A stretch of 42,533 nt of DNA. Source: Corynebacterium sp. MSK008. GTDB lineage: Bacteria; Actinomycetota; Actinomycetes; Mycobacteriales; Mycobacteriaceae. The notes under the pieces were generated by a model, which was given only the letters and a program-made list of their open reading frames with translations, searched no databases and was not told the origin of the DNA. The stretch spans positions 1 through 42,533 of the forward strand of contig NZ_JASPJX010000014.1 of the NCBI RefSeq assembly GCF_030232585.1, in the 5' to 3' direction. The first letter of the stretch is position 1. Every line of letters begins with the position of its first letter. The translations under genes and the position numbers were made by a program. Positions 34,934-42,117 of this stretch are shown here, in pieces.

Positions 34934-34949
34934 AATTCCTGCTGGCCTC
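34919..34949 (-). terminator. Terminator of tRNA-Lys
   Basis: A 12-bp stem (34919-34930 with 34938-34949), with one mismatch on the plus strand that becomes a G-U pair in the minus-strand RNA, is followed on the minus strand by GTTTCGTTCT. It begins 12 bases after the tRNA 3' end. Confidence 0.75.
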
Positions 34950-34960
34950 GCCGCACATTG

Positions 34961-35033
<73 letters not shown>

Positions 35034-35234
35034 GTATTTTGTTTTTCTCCGTTGCTCTCGGCAACGAAAAGAAACTGTAGCACCCACTCTGCTCAGCGTG
35101 AAATCGGCTGGTCAGGGGCGAGAAAACGTCGATAGGCAATGTGGGTGAAAACACGCGCGACAATAGTGGACTTTGGCTGGTGAGGGGATAGAGTATGGGG
35201 GATTCGTAATCGCCAGTGATGTGAGGGGTAAGCC

Positions 35235-36431
35235 GTGGTCCGTCGAGTGGTACGCGTGGGTGCGCTGGTAGCTGCAGCGGCGACGCTGACGTCGTGCACC
35301 ATCGGGGACACCGGCAGGCTGGAGCCGGCCGCGCACACCTCCGACGCCTCGCTGGTGGAAAAGACCACTGAAAAGGCCTCGCCGCGCCCGCCCAAGGTCA
35401 ACGTGGCAAACGGGGAGACCGGGGTTGCGCCGCTGGACCCGATTACGGTGAGCGCCGCTGCCGGCCTGTCGTCCGTGACCATGACCAACGAGGCCGGCAA
35501 GGAAGTCGAGGGCGAGTTTGGCGACGGCAAGTCCGAATGGTCCGTCACCGAGCCTCTCGGCTACGGCCGCACCTACACCGTGGAGGCGCGCGACAAGGAA
35601 GGCCAGAAGGTGGTGTCCTCGTTTACCACCTTGACCCCGGACGCAACGGTGAATTCCTACATCGGCCCGCTAGACGGCGCGACCGTCGGCGTCGCGCAGG
35701 CCGTGACCATCCGCTTCGACAGCCCCGTCCACGACACCAAGGCGATGGAGGAACACATCGATGTGGAGACCTCCAACGACACCGAAGGCGCGTTTTTCTG
35801 GCTGGACCCCTACGAGGTGCGCTGGCGCCCCAAGGACTACTGGGAGCCCGGCACCGAAGTCAGCGTGAAGGTGGACATCTACGGCGAGAAGCTGGGCAAG
35901 GGCCTCTACGGAGGCGGGGACAACGAGACCAACTTCACCATCGGCGACAAGGTGGAGGCCGTGGTGGACAACGCCGACAAGATGTTGCGCGTGTACTCGG
36001 GCGACGAGCTGGTCAAGGAGTTTCCGATCTCGCTGGGCACCGACGGCCAGTACGACACCCCGAACGGCGTGTATGTGGTCGGCGACGAGCACGAGAAGCT
36101 GACCATGGACTCGCGCACCTTCGGCCTGGGGCTCGACGCGGGCGGCTACGTCACCCCCGTGGACTACGCCACGCAGCTGTCCTACTCCGGCATCTATGTG
36201 CACTCCGCCCCGTGGGCGCTCGGCGCGATGGGCAGCTACAACCAGTCCCACGGTTGCATCAACGCCTCCTACGACAACGCGCAGTGGTTCCAGAATTTTG
36301 TGAAGCGCGGCGACCCGGTGGTGGTGAAGAACACCGGCGGCGGCACGCTCACGCCTTACGACGGCCTGGGGTACTGGAACCTCGACTGGGAGCAGCGCTC
36401 CGGCGGGTCAGGCGAGCCGCTGTACGAGTAG
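35235..36431 (+). CDS. L,D-transpeptidase lipoprotein (Ldt, YkuD domain)
   Basis: A 398-residue exported lipoprotein. A short basic signal ends in TLTSC, with Cys21 as the lipid-attachment site. An Ig-like region (about 60-145) and a second one (about 145-240) come next. The C-terminal YkuD domain (about 245-375) has the active site HSAPWALG...SHGCINASYDNA with the nucleophilic Cys near residue 342. These enzymes make 3-3 cross-links in peptidoglycan and are the targets of carbapenems in mycobacteria. The GTG at 35235 has a GAGGGG ribosome-binding site. A perfect palindrome follows the stop codon. Confidence 0.95.
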   Translation: MVRRVVRVGALVAAAATLTSCTIGDTGRLEPAAHTSDASLVEKTTEKASPRPPKVNVANGETGVAPLDPITVSAAAGLSSVTMTNEAGKEVEGEFGDGKSEWSVTEPLGYGRTYTVEARDKEGQKVVSSFTTLTPDATVNSYIGPLDGATVGVAQAVTIRFDSPVHDTKAMEEHIDVETSNDTEGAFFWLDPYEVRWRPKDYWEPGTEVSVKVDIYGEKLGKGLYGGGDNETNFTIGDKVEAVVDNADKMLRVYSGDELVKEFPISLGTDGQYDTPNGVYVVGDEHEKLTMDSRTFGLGLDAGGYVTPVDYATQLSYSGIYVHSAPWALGAMGSYNQSHGCINASYDNAQWFQNFVKRGDPVVVKNTGGGTLTPYDGLGYWNLDWEQRSGGSGEPLYE

Positions 36432-36446
36432 GGGAGTGCTTTTTGG

Positions 36447-36470
36447 AATGTGGCAAATATTTGCCACATT
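36447..36470. repeat. 24-bp perfect palindrome after the L,D-transpeptidase gene
   Basis: AATGTGGCAAAT is followed directly by its exact complement, with no loop. The centre TGGCAAATATTTGCCA looks like an operator rather than a terminator, because a hairpin would need to give up bases for a loop. The T-run (36440-36444) lies before it on the plus strand. It sits between the stop codon and tRNA-His, where no promoter is obvious. Confidence 0.75.
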
Positions 36471-36524
36471 GCGAAAACGGGATACCCGTGGCCGAACGAG
36501 AGGGGCCAACCAGGTGCCAACGGC

Positions 36525-36562
36525 GAAGGCCTGGCCCGCGACATTTCGCAGGCCAGGCCTTC
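36525..36562. terminator. Hairpin between ldt and tRNA-His, possible terminator
   Basis: A perfect 12-bp stem GAAGGCCTGGCC (36525-36536) with GGCCAGGCCTTC (36551-36562) lies 8 bases beyond the 3' end of tRNA-His. It could end that transcript on the minus strand or the L,D-transpeptidase transcript on the plus strand. Neither side has a strong T-run. Confidence 0.55.
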
Positions 36563-36570
36563 TACTTTGG

Positions 36571-36644
36571 GGTGGCTGACGGGACTCGAACCCGCGACAC
36601 CCAGGATCACAACCTGGTGCTCTACCAGCTGAACTACAGCCACC
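36571..36644 (-). tRNA. tRNA-His (GTG)
   Basis: A minus-strand cloverleaf with acceptor GTGGCTG/CAGCCAC, plus a possible extra 5' G typical of tRNA-His. The discriminator base is C, and the anticodon stem CCAGG/CCTGG holds loop TTGTGAT with anticodon GTG. CCA is not encoded. Confidence 0.95.
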
Positions 36645-36690
36645 ATCGCTGTTTTTGCAGCGGGATCTACCTTAGCCCCTCACCGTGTTT

Positions 36691-37320
36691 TCACAAAAAC
36701 GGCTGGTAGGCGTCGGTTGCGCCTGCGGCCGCGTCAACGGCGGCCTCCGTGTCGGGCCCGGGGGAGGGCACGAACACGCTGCGTCGGTAGTAATCCAGCT
36801 CGCGGATGGACTCAACGATGTCCGCCAGCGCGCGGTGCGCCATGCCCTTTTGCGGCTGGTTGAAGTACGCCTTGGGGAACCAGCGGCGCGCAAGCTCCTT
36901 GACCGTGGAGACGTCGATCATGCGGTAGTGCAGCGCGGCGTCGAGGCGCGGCATCTGCGCCTTGATGAACGTGCGGTCGGTGGCGATCGAGTTGCCGGCG
37001 AGCGGTGCGGGGTGGGCGGGATCGCAATGCTTCTCCACGAGTGCGAGCACCGCATCCTCCGCCTCTTCGATGCTGACCGTGGACGCCTTGATGTCGTCCA
37101 ACAGCCCGTTGTCGGAGTGCATCTGCGTGACAAAGTCGTCCATCTCGGCGAGCTCGGCGTCGGTGGCGTGCACGACCAGGTCCACGCCTTCGTCGATAAT
37201 GTTCAGCTCAGCGTCCGTGACCAGGGCCGCAACCTCCACGATGACGTGGCGGGAAGGGTCCAGGCCCGTCATCTCCAGGTCCACCCAGACGATGCGGTTG
37301 TCTTTGGCGGCGATGTCCAT
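36691..37320 (-). CDS. orn: Oligoribonuclease
   Basis: A 3'-5' exoribonuclease that degrades di- to pentaribonucleotides, the end products of mRNA decay and of cyclic-di-nucleotide breakdown. The 209-residue protein shows the DEDDh set: Asp and Glu in [10 protein letters not shown] near residues 14-16, Asp near the [11 protein letters not shown] block at 113, and His with the final Asp in [13 protein letters not shown] near 159-163. The C-terminal tail of about 25 Ala-rich residues is extra. Its ATG directly follows the stop codon of cmrA (TAAATG), so the two are one transcript. Confidence 0.96.
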   Translation of the reverse strand: MDIAAKDNRIVWVDLEMTGLDPSRHVIVEVAALVTDAELNIIDEGVDLVVHATDAELAEMDDFVTQMHSDNGLLDDIKASTVSIEEAEDAVLALVEKHCDPAHPAPLAGNSIATDRTFIKAQMPRLDAALHYRMIDVSTVKELARRWFPKAYFNQPQKGMAHRALADIVESIRELDYYRRSVFVPSPGPDTEAAVDAAAGATDAYQPFL

Positions 37321-38127
37321 TTATTCCTCTCCCATCTGTGCGTAGAACTTGCCCATGATCGGCGGCAGCAACCCGCGCGGGGCGTAGTTGGACACCACGT
37401 CCATGGCCTTGGAAAGCGGGCCGGGCACGATGCGGCGGCGGTTCTTGCGCATCGCGTTGATGGTGTCGGCGGCGCAGGACTCGTAGGTGGTCCACAGGAA
37501 ATCCGGCACGACCTTGTCCACGATGGACTGCTCTTCCTCCGGGATGTACGCCTCGCGCACCGGGCCCGGCGCGAGCAGGGTCACGTGCACGCCGGAGTCC
37601 TTGAGCTCGTAGTGCAGGGCCTCGGTGAACTGGTTCACGCCGGCCTTGGTGAACACGTAGGTGGCGTTGTTCGGGATCGGCAGGTTGCCTGCGGCGGAGC
37701 CGACGTTGCACAGCGCGCCCTCGCCGCGCGGCACCATCTGGTCCAGCACCGCCTTAGTGATGCGGAACACCGCCGTGGCGTTCAGGTTGAACTGGTTCGT
37801 CTCGTACTCCCAGTCCTGGGCCATGAACGGCCCGAAGCTGGCGATGCCTGCGGAGTTCACGCAGATCGAGACCGTGCGGTCGTTGATGTGTGTGATCAGC
37901 GCGTCCACGTCGCGCGCCTTGGACAGGTCCGCGGCGAAGATTTCGACATCGATGCCGTGGGCGAGCGAGAGCTCGTCGCCAAGCTTTTGCAACACCTCCT
38001 CGCGCCTTGCGACAAGGATGAGGTTGTGGCCCTCAGCGGCGAGCTGGCGCGCGATGGCCTCGCCGATGCCTTGGCTCGCGCCGGTGATCAGCGCGAACGC
38101 GCCGGGTGCTGGTGCGGGAAAACTCAT
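37321..38127 (-). CDS. cmrA: Mycolate reductase, short-chain dehydrogenase (CmrA)
   Basis: A 268-residue NADPH-type short-chain dehydrogenase. The cofactor motif TGASQGIGEAIA is near residue 15, the NSAG motif near 90, the catalytic Ser in NVGSAAGN near 142, and the YxxxK pair in TYVFTKAG near 154-158. In Corynebacterium and mycobacteria the enzyme at this position (next to orn; Rv2509 in M. tuberculosis) reduces the beta-keto ester to give mature mycolic acid. The substrate assignment rests on this context and length. The long C-terminal part (about 200-268) is typical of the mycolate reductases. Confidence 0.88.
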   Translation of the reverse strand: MSFPAPAPGAFALITGASQGIGEAIARQLAAEGHNLILVARREEVLQKLGDELSLAHGIDVEIFAADLSKARDVDALITHINDRTVSICVNSAGIASFGPFMAQDWEYETNQFNLNATAVFRITKAVLDQMVPRGEGALCNVGSAAGNLPIPNNATYVFTKAGVNQFTEALHYELKDSGVHVTLLAPGPVREAYIPEEEQSIVDKVVPDFLWTTYESCAADTINAMRKNRRRIVPGPLSKAMDVVSNYAPRGLLPPIMGKFYAQMGEE

Positions 38128-38137
38128 GGGGACGAAT

Positions 38138-38458
38138 CTACCCGCCCGCGATCTCGCGCAACGCGGCCGTGTGGTTTTTAAAGGCCTGCGCGCCCGTTGC
38201 GGTGAGCGTGACCCACACCGTGTCCTTCGCCCGGGTGGAGCCGTACTCGCGGAAACGCGTGACGTAGCCGTGCTCCTCCAGCGTGGCCAGCTGCTTCGAC
38301 AGGGCCGAATCCGACAGGTCCGCCTTATCTTTCAGGGAGCTGAAGCGCATCTCGTGCCGGGACGTTTGCTTCTCGACGGCTCCCGCGCTGTACAGCGCCG
38401 CACAAATCTTCAGCCGCGCCAGGGGGTGAATGACGGGGTCAATTTTAGGGGCGCTCAT
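38138..38458 (-). CDS. Winged-helix transcriptional regulator (MarR-like, short)
   Basis: A 106-residue DNA-binding protein made almost only of a winged helix. The segments are HPLARLKICAALYS, then FSSLKDKADLSDSALSKQLATLEE with the recognition helix, and then the wing containing YVTRFREYGSTRAKDTVWVTLT. It belongs to the short MarR/PadR-like group (HTH_27). It overlaps the upstream membrane-protein gene by 4 bases, and such pairs often form a regulator with its membrane partner. No ligand pocket is visible. It is followed 10 bases later by cmrA, so it may be in the same transcript. Confidence 0.87.
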   Translation of the reverse strand: MSAPKIDPVIHPLARLKICAALYSAGAVEKQTSRHEMRFSSLKDKADLSDSALSKQLATLEEHGYVTRFREYGSTRAKDTVWVTLTATGAQAFKNHTAALREIAGG

Positions 38459-38907
38459 CGGTTCCTGCTTTCGTGGATCATCACGGCCGTGAATATGACC
38501 GCCGTGATTACGCCGGCGATGACCCCGCCGACCACGCTGCCCTCGGGGACCAACCAGGTCAGCGGAAAGACGAGCATTGGAGCAAGTGCGGCGGCCCAGT
38601 TCGTCTTCGGGTCTTCCTGTAGCGGCTGCTTCATGCTCGGGCGCACGTTGCGGTTGTTGTCCCAGATCGCGAGTGTGATGCAGGCGACGGCGAGGAGCAG
38701 GAACAGCACCCACCAGTACTTCCAGCCGATGATCGTGCCGGCGATCGTGATGCCGAAACTGGTGCCGAGGATGGCGTAAGCCCACGCCGGCGTGTGTTTG
38801 CGCTGCGATTCGTGCTCGATCCCGTCGATCTGCTCGAGGGCGGCGCGGGCTTCTTCTTGGGAGATCTGCGTTTGCTGCGGCTTGGGCTGCGGTGCGTTGT
38901 TTTCCAT
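38455..38907 (-). CDS. Hypothetical membrane protein paired with a winged-helix regulator
   Basis: A 150-residue protein with a Gln/Pro/Glu-rich cytoplasmic N-terminus of about 45 residues. Four hydrophobic segments follow, grouped in two hairpins (near 48-88 and 108-145). The first pair is AWAYAILGTSFGITIAGTII and the WWVLFLLLAVACITLAIW stretch; the second ends in VITAVIFTAVMIHESRN. No family is recognised with certainty. Genes of this type that overlap a small winged-helix regulator are common in actinobacteria. The ATG at 38907 is chosen because the upstream frame crosses a palindromic repeat. Confidence 0.8.
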   Translation of the reverse strand: MENNAPQPKPQQTQISQEEARAALEQIDGIEHESQRKHTPAWAYAILGTSFGITIAGTIIGWKYWWVLFLLLAVACITLAIWDNNRNVRPSMKQPLQEDPKTNWAAALAPMLVFPLTWLVPEGSVVGGVIAGVITAVIFTAVMIHESRNR

Positions 38908-38965
38908 ATCCGCAAGTGTGGCACTTTCCGGAGTGGAAAGCAAGGGTTCCGACGCCCATCCCGCG

Positions 38966-39032
38966 GATCCAGCTACTAAGACCCAGCTAATCGGCCCCAG
39001 GGGGCGAATAGCTGGGTCCTTGTAGCTGGATC
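38966..39032. repeat. Long palindromic element, copy 2
   Basis: Near-perfect arms of about 32 bases (GATCCAGCTACTAAGACCC... with ...GGGTCCTTGTAGCTGGATC) meet at a GCCCC-AG-GGGGC tip. The first 25 bases match the element at 14526 with one difference. It lies between the regulator/membrane pair and the MFS gene, upstream of the former. No T-run flanks it. The two copies define a small dispersed family of palindromes in this chromosome. Confidence 0.8.
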
Positions 39033-39044
39033 TAGGACGGCGGG

Positions 39045-39074
39045 CAAAAGTAGAGGGCGGCTGGAGCCGCCCTC
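39045..39074 (-). terminator. Terminator of the MFS transporter gene
   Basis: A perfect 9-bp stem GAGGGCGGC (39053-39061) with GCCGCCCTC (39066-39074), closed by TGGA and followed on the minus strand by TACTTTTG. It lies 17 bases after the MFS stop codon. Confidence 0.88.
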
Positions 39075-39091
39075 GGGGTGGTTGGGATGCG

Positions 39092-40519
39092 CTAGATCTC
39101 GTGCATCTCCTGGTCCTTGGTCTCATGCGCGGAGAGGATAGCCACCAGGGAGATCGCGGTGACGACCACCAGGTAGTAGCCCACCGCCTTCGGGCCGTAC
39201 TGGGCGTTCAGTGCCGTGGCGATGAATGGGGCGATCGCAGCGCCCAGGATGGAGGAGACGTTGTAGGCGATGCCCGAGCCGGTGTAGCGCACGTTGGAGG
39301 GGAACAGCTCCGGCAGGATCGCGGACATCGGGCCGAAGATGAAGCCCATCAGGATCATGCCGATGAACAGGAAGATGCCCAGGGAGACCATCGTGAACGT
39401 CTCCGGGTTGAGTAGCCACTTGAAGCACAGCCCGTAGACGATGATCGCCACGGACGTCAGGCCCAGCGTCGGGCGTCGTCCGTACGTGTCCGCCAGGTGC
39501 GCCGAGACCGGGATGCCCAGGATGAAGCCGAAGATGCACACCAGCTGCAGCTTGAGGAAGGTCGGGTACTCGATGCCCAGGCCCACGCCCTCCTCGGCGG
39601 AGCCGATGCCGTAGGACAGGAACCAGGTGGTCACGATGTAGAACAGCGTGTAGCAGCCGACCATGATGAACGTGCCCTGGATCAGCGGCTTCCAGGCGGT
39701 CTTGAACACTTCGGCCAGCGGGGACGCGGCCTTCTGGTCGTTTTGCTCCACCTGCTGGAACACCGGGGTTTCCTCCACCTGCAGGCGCACCCACAGACCG
39801 ATGATGACCATCACGATGGACAGCAGGAACGGGATGCGCCAGCCCCACGCCATGAACGCGCCTTCGAAGTCGCCGGACGTGTGGCCCAGGACCGTGACCA
39901 GGATCAGGAACAGGCCGTTGGCCAGCAGGAAACCGAACGGAGCGCCCAGCTGCGGCCACATGCCGGCCCACGCGCGGCGTCCCTTAGCAGCTGTTTCTGT
40001 GGACAGCAGGGCCGCGCCGGACCACTCGCCGCCGAGGCCCAGGCCCTGGCAGAAGCGCATTAGGGCCAGCAGCGCCGGCGCCCAGATGCCGGCCTGCGCG
40101 TAGGTGGGCAAAAGACCGATGATGAAGGTGGCGATGCCCATGGTCAGCAGCGCGCCGACCAGGGTGGCCTTGCGGCCGACCTTGTCGCCGAAGTGGCCGA
40201 ACAGCACCGAGCCGAGCGGGCGGGCGATGAACGCCAATCCGAACGTGGCAAACGAGGACAGCAGCGCAACCGTGCTGGATTCCGACTTGGGGAAGAACAG
40301 GAACGGAAACACGGCCACGGCGGCGGTGGCGTACGCGTAGAAGTCGTAGAACTCGATCGTCGTGCCGATGGTGGAGGCGAGTCGGACGCGGCGGCGCTCC
40401 TCCGGGGTGGTCTCCCGGAGCGCGGCTGTGGTGGTTGCCGGTGTGGAGCCTGTTGGGGCGGGGCCTGTGCGCTCTGGCCCTGCTGGTTCTGTTGGGTGGT
40501 GTTCGACGCTGGTTGTCAT
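39092..40519 (-). CDS. MFS transporter, metabolite:H+ symporter (MHS) family
   Basis: A 475-residue transporter with twelve membrane helices of the ProP/KgtP/ShiA group. The diagnostic segments are ASTIGTTIEFYDFYAYATAA near residue 48 and RPLGSVLFGHFGDKVGRK near 100. RFCQGLGLGGEWSGAALL near 150 and the second-half repeat AHLADTYGRRPTLG near 335 also match. The hydrophilic N-terminus of about 40 Thr/Pro residues is extra. MHS carriers import organic acids, shikimate, osmolytes or aromatic acids; the substrate cannot be told. The 5' region has an inverted GAGA/TCTC pair (40545-40558) and GGAAC/GTTCC half-sites that could bind a regulator. Confidence 0.92.
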   Translation of the reverse strand: MTTSVEHHPTEPAGPERTGPAPTGSTPATTTAALRETTPEERRRVRLASTIGTTIEFYDFYAYATAAVAVFPFLFFPKSESSTVALLSSFATFGLAFIARPLGSVLFGHFGDKVGRKATLVGALLTMGIATFIIGLLPTYAQAGIWAPALLALMRFCQGLGLGGEWSGAALLSTETAAKGRRAWAGMWPQLGAPFGFLLANGLFLILVTVLGHTSGDFEGAFMAWGWRIPFLLSIVMVIIGLWVRLQVEETPVFQQVEQNDQKAASPLAEVFKTAWKPLIQGTFIMVGCYTLFYIVTTWFLSYGIGSAEEGVGLGIEYPTFLKLQLVCIFGFILGIPVSAHLADTYGRRPTLGLTSVAIIVYGLCFKWLLNPETFTMVSLGIFLFIGMILMGFIFGPMSAILPELFPSNVRYTGSGIAYNVSSILGAAIAPFIATALNAQYGPKAVGYYLVVVTAISLVAILSAHETKDQEMHEI

Positions 40520-40788
40520 CGCCCGGCCTTCCGTTTCACTGTGCGAGATTTATGTCTCATTGAATGATTCGGAACGTATCACACTGTGGGATGGGTGTTC
40601 CAAATGTAGTGGATGGGTGAAGTGCTTTTGCACGAATCGACAGTTCAGCCGATTTCGGTCTCCATAACCCCAGGTCAGATTTTGGCGTGGTTGGTTTGTG
40701 CAAAATCTCTTCCTGTCGGGCCAGTTGGCGCAAAGAAAACCGGCCCGCCGCTGCGAAAGCGGGGGCCGGTAGTTGCCGGGGGACGGGC
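40520..40788. other. 269-base gene-free region upstream of the MFS gene
   Basis: No coding signal is convincing here. The right part holds the terminator of the small gene that follows on the minus strand. The left part should hold the MFS promoter; GGAAC...GTTCC half-sites face each other across about 20 bases near 40570-40600. Confidence 0.4.
40730..40770 (-). terminator. Terminator of the 41-residue gene
   Basis: On the minus strand a GC-rich stem (40759-40770 with 40739-40751, one bulge) closes over a GAAA-containing loop and is followed by TTTTCTTTG. It starts 19 bases after the stop codon of the small gene. Confidence 0.8.
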
Positions 40789-40914
40789 TTAGTTCGCGCC
40801 ATCGCTTTCAAGGTCGTTGTCCTCGCCTGTTTCTTGCACGGACGAGTCAGCATCCGGGTCGGACAGGTTCTCGATGCTGTCTTCGTTGATGGGGGAGTTC
40901 TTTTCTTCAACCAT
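40789..40914 (-). CDS. Small acidic protein, 41 residues, unknown function
   Basis: An ATG at 40914 is preceded at ideal distance by a full ribosome-binding site AAAGGAGG (minus strand, about 40922-40930). It opens a 41-residue frame beginning MVEEKNSPINEDSIENLSDP and ending EDNDLESDGAN before TAA. Asp, Glu, Asn and Ser make up most of it, so it should be soluble, very acidic and disordered. A rho-independent terminator lies just downstream. Ribosome-binding site plus terminator make a real gene likely in spite of its size. It is not Pup: the C-terminal Gly-Gly-Glu/Gln is missing. It sits between the MFS gene and the DUF3800 module. Confidence 0.7.
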   Translation of the reverse strand: MVEEKNSPINEDSIENLSDPDADSSVQETGEDNDLESDGAN

Positions 40915-40984
40915 GGTTTGGGCCTCCTTTATGTAAGAGTGTGCGCCCCACTGTAGGCGCGATCGAAAAAGCGCCGACGGAAAA

Positions 40985-41054
40985 CCCTTGACCAGGCAAA
41001 AGCGCCCCCAGTAGGATTCGAACCCGGCAGGCAGGTGGTTCTAACGGTTGAACT
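40985..41054. repeat. Direct repeat left of the DUF3800 module, with tRNA-like T-arm
   Basis: The segment reads GACCAGGCAAAAGCGCCCCC, then a 15-20 base insert with GTAGGATTCGAACC, then GGTGGTTCTAACGGTTGAAC. On the minus strand the insert resembles a tRNA T-loop and 3' acceptor strand (GGTTCGAATCCTACTGGGGGCGC pattern in part), but the T-stem does not pair. The repeat recurs at 42118-42166. The GTTCTAACGGTTGAAC block is itself an imperfect 16-bp palindrome. It is a candidate integration-site remnant. Confidence 0.65.
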
Positions 41055-41060
41055 TGGCTT

Positions 41061-41906
41061 TCAGTTTTCGAGGCCGCTTGCGGGGATCTCATCGGCAGAA
41101 AAACATTTGCGAAAGCTGCCTAGATGATTCGGGTAGACGTCCTTGCCTGAACCGGCCGCACGGATCTTGCTGTAGGGGCTGCAGGCTGGAGCGAGACGGT
41201 TGCCGAAGTACTTCACTGCCCATTGGAACTCTTCGAAATCGGGATCGTATTTGAAGCTGGCAATGCGTCCAAGAATCGCGCAGATCCAGTCAGCGCACTG
41301 CACTGTTTGGTACAGGTGGCTTTCCACCTCCAGCGGAGGTTCGAGGAGCTTGTCGGCATCCTGATGGGAAAACATGAATGCTGCGCAAGCCGCGAAAATT
41401 TCCATCCGCTCCTTGGGGCCTTGCTTGTCAAGGATCAGAAGGTGCCGTTCGTGTTTGGGAAGTGACCAGTTGACGCGCTGGATGAGTTGTTTCATCGCGT
41501 GGTCGTATCTCGACGACTCGTTTTCGCCGGTCATTTCATTTGAACCGCGCGGCTTCTCTTGCCCGTAGAAAACAATCTTGGCGTCGAGGTCTTCGAGTTT
41601 GCGGAGGAGGCGGTTGATCATCCAGCGCACCTCCGTGTATCGCTGCACGTTTTGGGTGGTGAGAAGAGCTGCGCCTTTCTTTTCCCATTCCTCGACACGC
41701 TTACCTTTAGCTATGACCTTCGCGTCGATTTCGGCTTTGAGGCCGGACTCCTTGATGTGCCGGAACGTTCCTGACAGCTGACGCACGTTGTGGGCAGGGA
41801 TGATGAACCCGCCTATCCCGAATACAGGGTGGGTTTTATAGCTTGGGTCGTGTCGCGAAATATAGGCGCCATTGTGGCCGAACTCGTCGAAATAGCCGAT
41901 GTACAT
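41061..41906 (-). CDS. DUF3800 domain protein
   Basis: A 281-residue protein of the DUF3800 family. The N-terminus MYIGYFDEFGHNGAYISR carries the hallmark Asp7-Glu8 pair, followed by FGIGGFIIP near residue 29. Further acidic residues at typical positions are Asp160 in HLLILDKQG and Asp206 in VQCADWICAILGR. This pattern of acidic residues on strands fits an RNase H-like nuclease fold, as has been proposed for the family, but activity is unproven. Family members occur in mobile and defence-associated regions. The ATG at 41906 follows AAGGGGA; an in-frame TTG far upstream is rejected. GC content is visibly below the neighbours. Direct repeats flank the module and a structured leader precedes the gene. 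Confidence 0.9.
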   Translation of the reverse strand: MYIGYFDEFGHNGAYISRHDPSYKTHPVFGIGGFIIPAHNVRQLSGTFRHIKESGLKAEIDAKVIAKGKRVEEWEKKGAALLTTQNVQRYTEVRWMINRLLRKLEDLDAKIVFYGQEKPRGSNEMTGENESSRYDHAMKQLIQRVNWSLPKHERHLLILDKQGPKERMEIFAACAAFMFSHQDADKLLEPPLEVESHLYQTVQCADWICAILGRIASFKYDPDFEEFQWAVKYFGNRLAPACSPYSKIRAAGSGKDVYPNHLGSFRKCFSADEIPASGLEN

Positions 41907-41981
41907 TTTTCCCCTTAAATGCACGAAAGCTCGCGCTTTCGCACGAGCCTCGGAAGTGGAGCACCGTAGTGCGTCCGAGGT
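41907..41981 (-). ncRNA. Structured leader of the DUF3800 gene, candidate RNA motif
   Basis: On the minus strand two hairpins stand directly before the ribosome-binding site. The first pairs CCTCGGA with TCCGAGG (41980-41974 with 41954-41948) and has an inner stem GCAC/GTGC. The second is a 10-bp stem (41944-41935 with 41930-41921) closed by a GCGA tetraloop. Two pairs of the second stem are G-U in the minus-strand RNA but mismatches in the plus strand, which points to an RNA made from the minus strand. The stem ends 4-5 bases before AAGGGG. Structured RNAs upstream of DUF3800 genes have been described by comparative genomics. Whether this is one of those motifs needs a covariance search. Confidence 0.6.
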
Positions 41982-41983
41982 CA

Positions 41984-42013
41984 ACGCTAGCGTGCGAGAT
42001 GGTTGTTGTGCAA
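41984..42013 (-). promoter_or_regulatory. Candidate promoter of the DUF3800 transcript
   Basis: On the minus strand TTGCAC (42013-42008) and TAGCGT (41989-41984) are 18 bases apart and fit -35 and TAnnnT -10 boxes. The start of transcription would fall at about 41977, at the beginning of the first leader hairpin. The -10 box lies in a perfect ACGCTAGCGT palindrome (41984-41993). Confidence 0.5.
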
Positions 42014-42117
42014 CTGTGGTGAACTTTTGCGGCTGCAGCATAAGCACCAGCTCCGACATTGGAACCCGAGTTTTCGAACATTCGGCGCCGTGAGCGGGAC
42101 CCCACGCCAAAAAACCG

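Noticed and set aside
40789..40914. Pup (prokaryotic ubiquitin-like protein)
   Set aside because: Small and acidic like Pup, but it ends in Gly-Ala-Asn instead of Gly-Gly-Glu/Gln and is too short. The pup gene belongs to the proteasome or dop/pafA locus.
40985..41010. Functional tRNA gene at the left direct repeat
   Set aside because: Only a T-loop-like and acceptor-like fragment is present. The T-stem does not pair, and the D and anticodon arms are missing.
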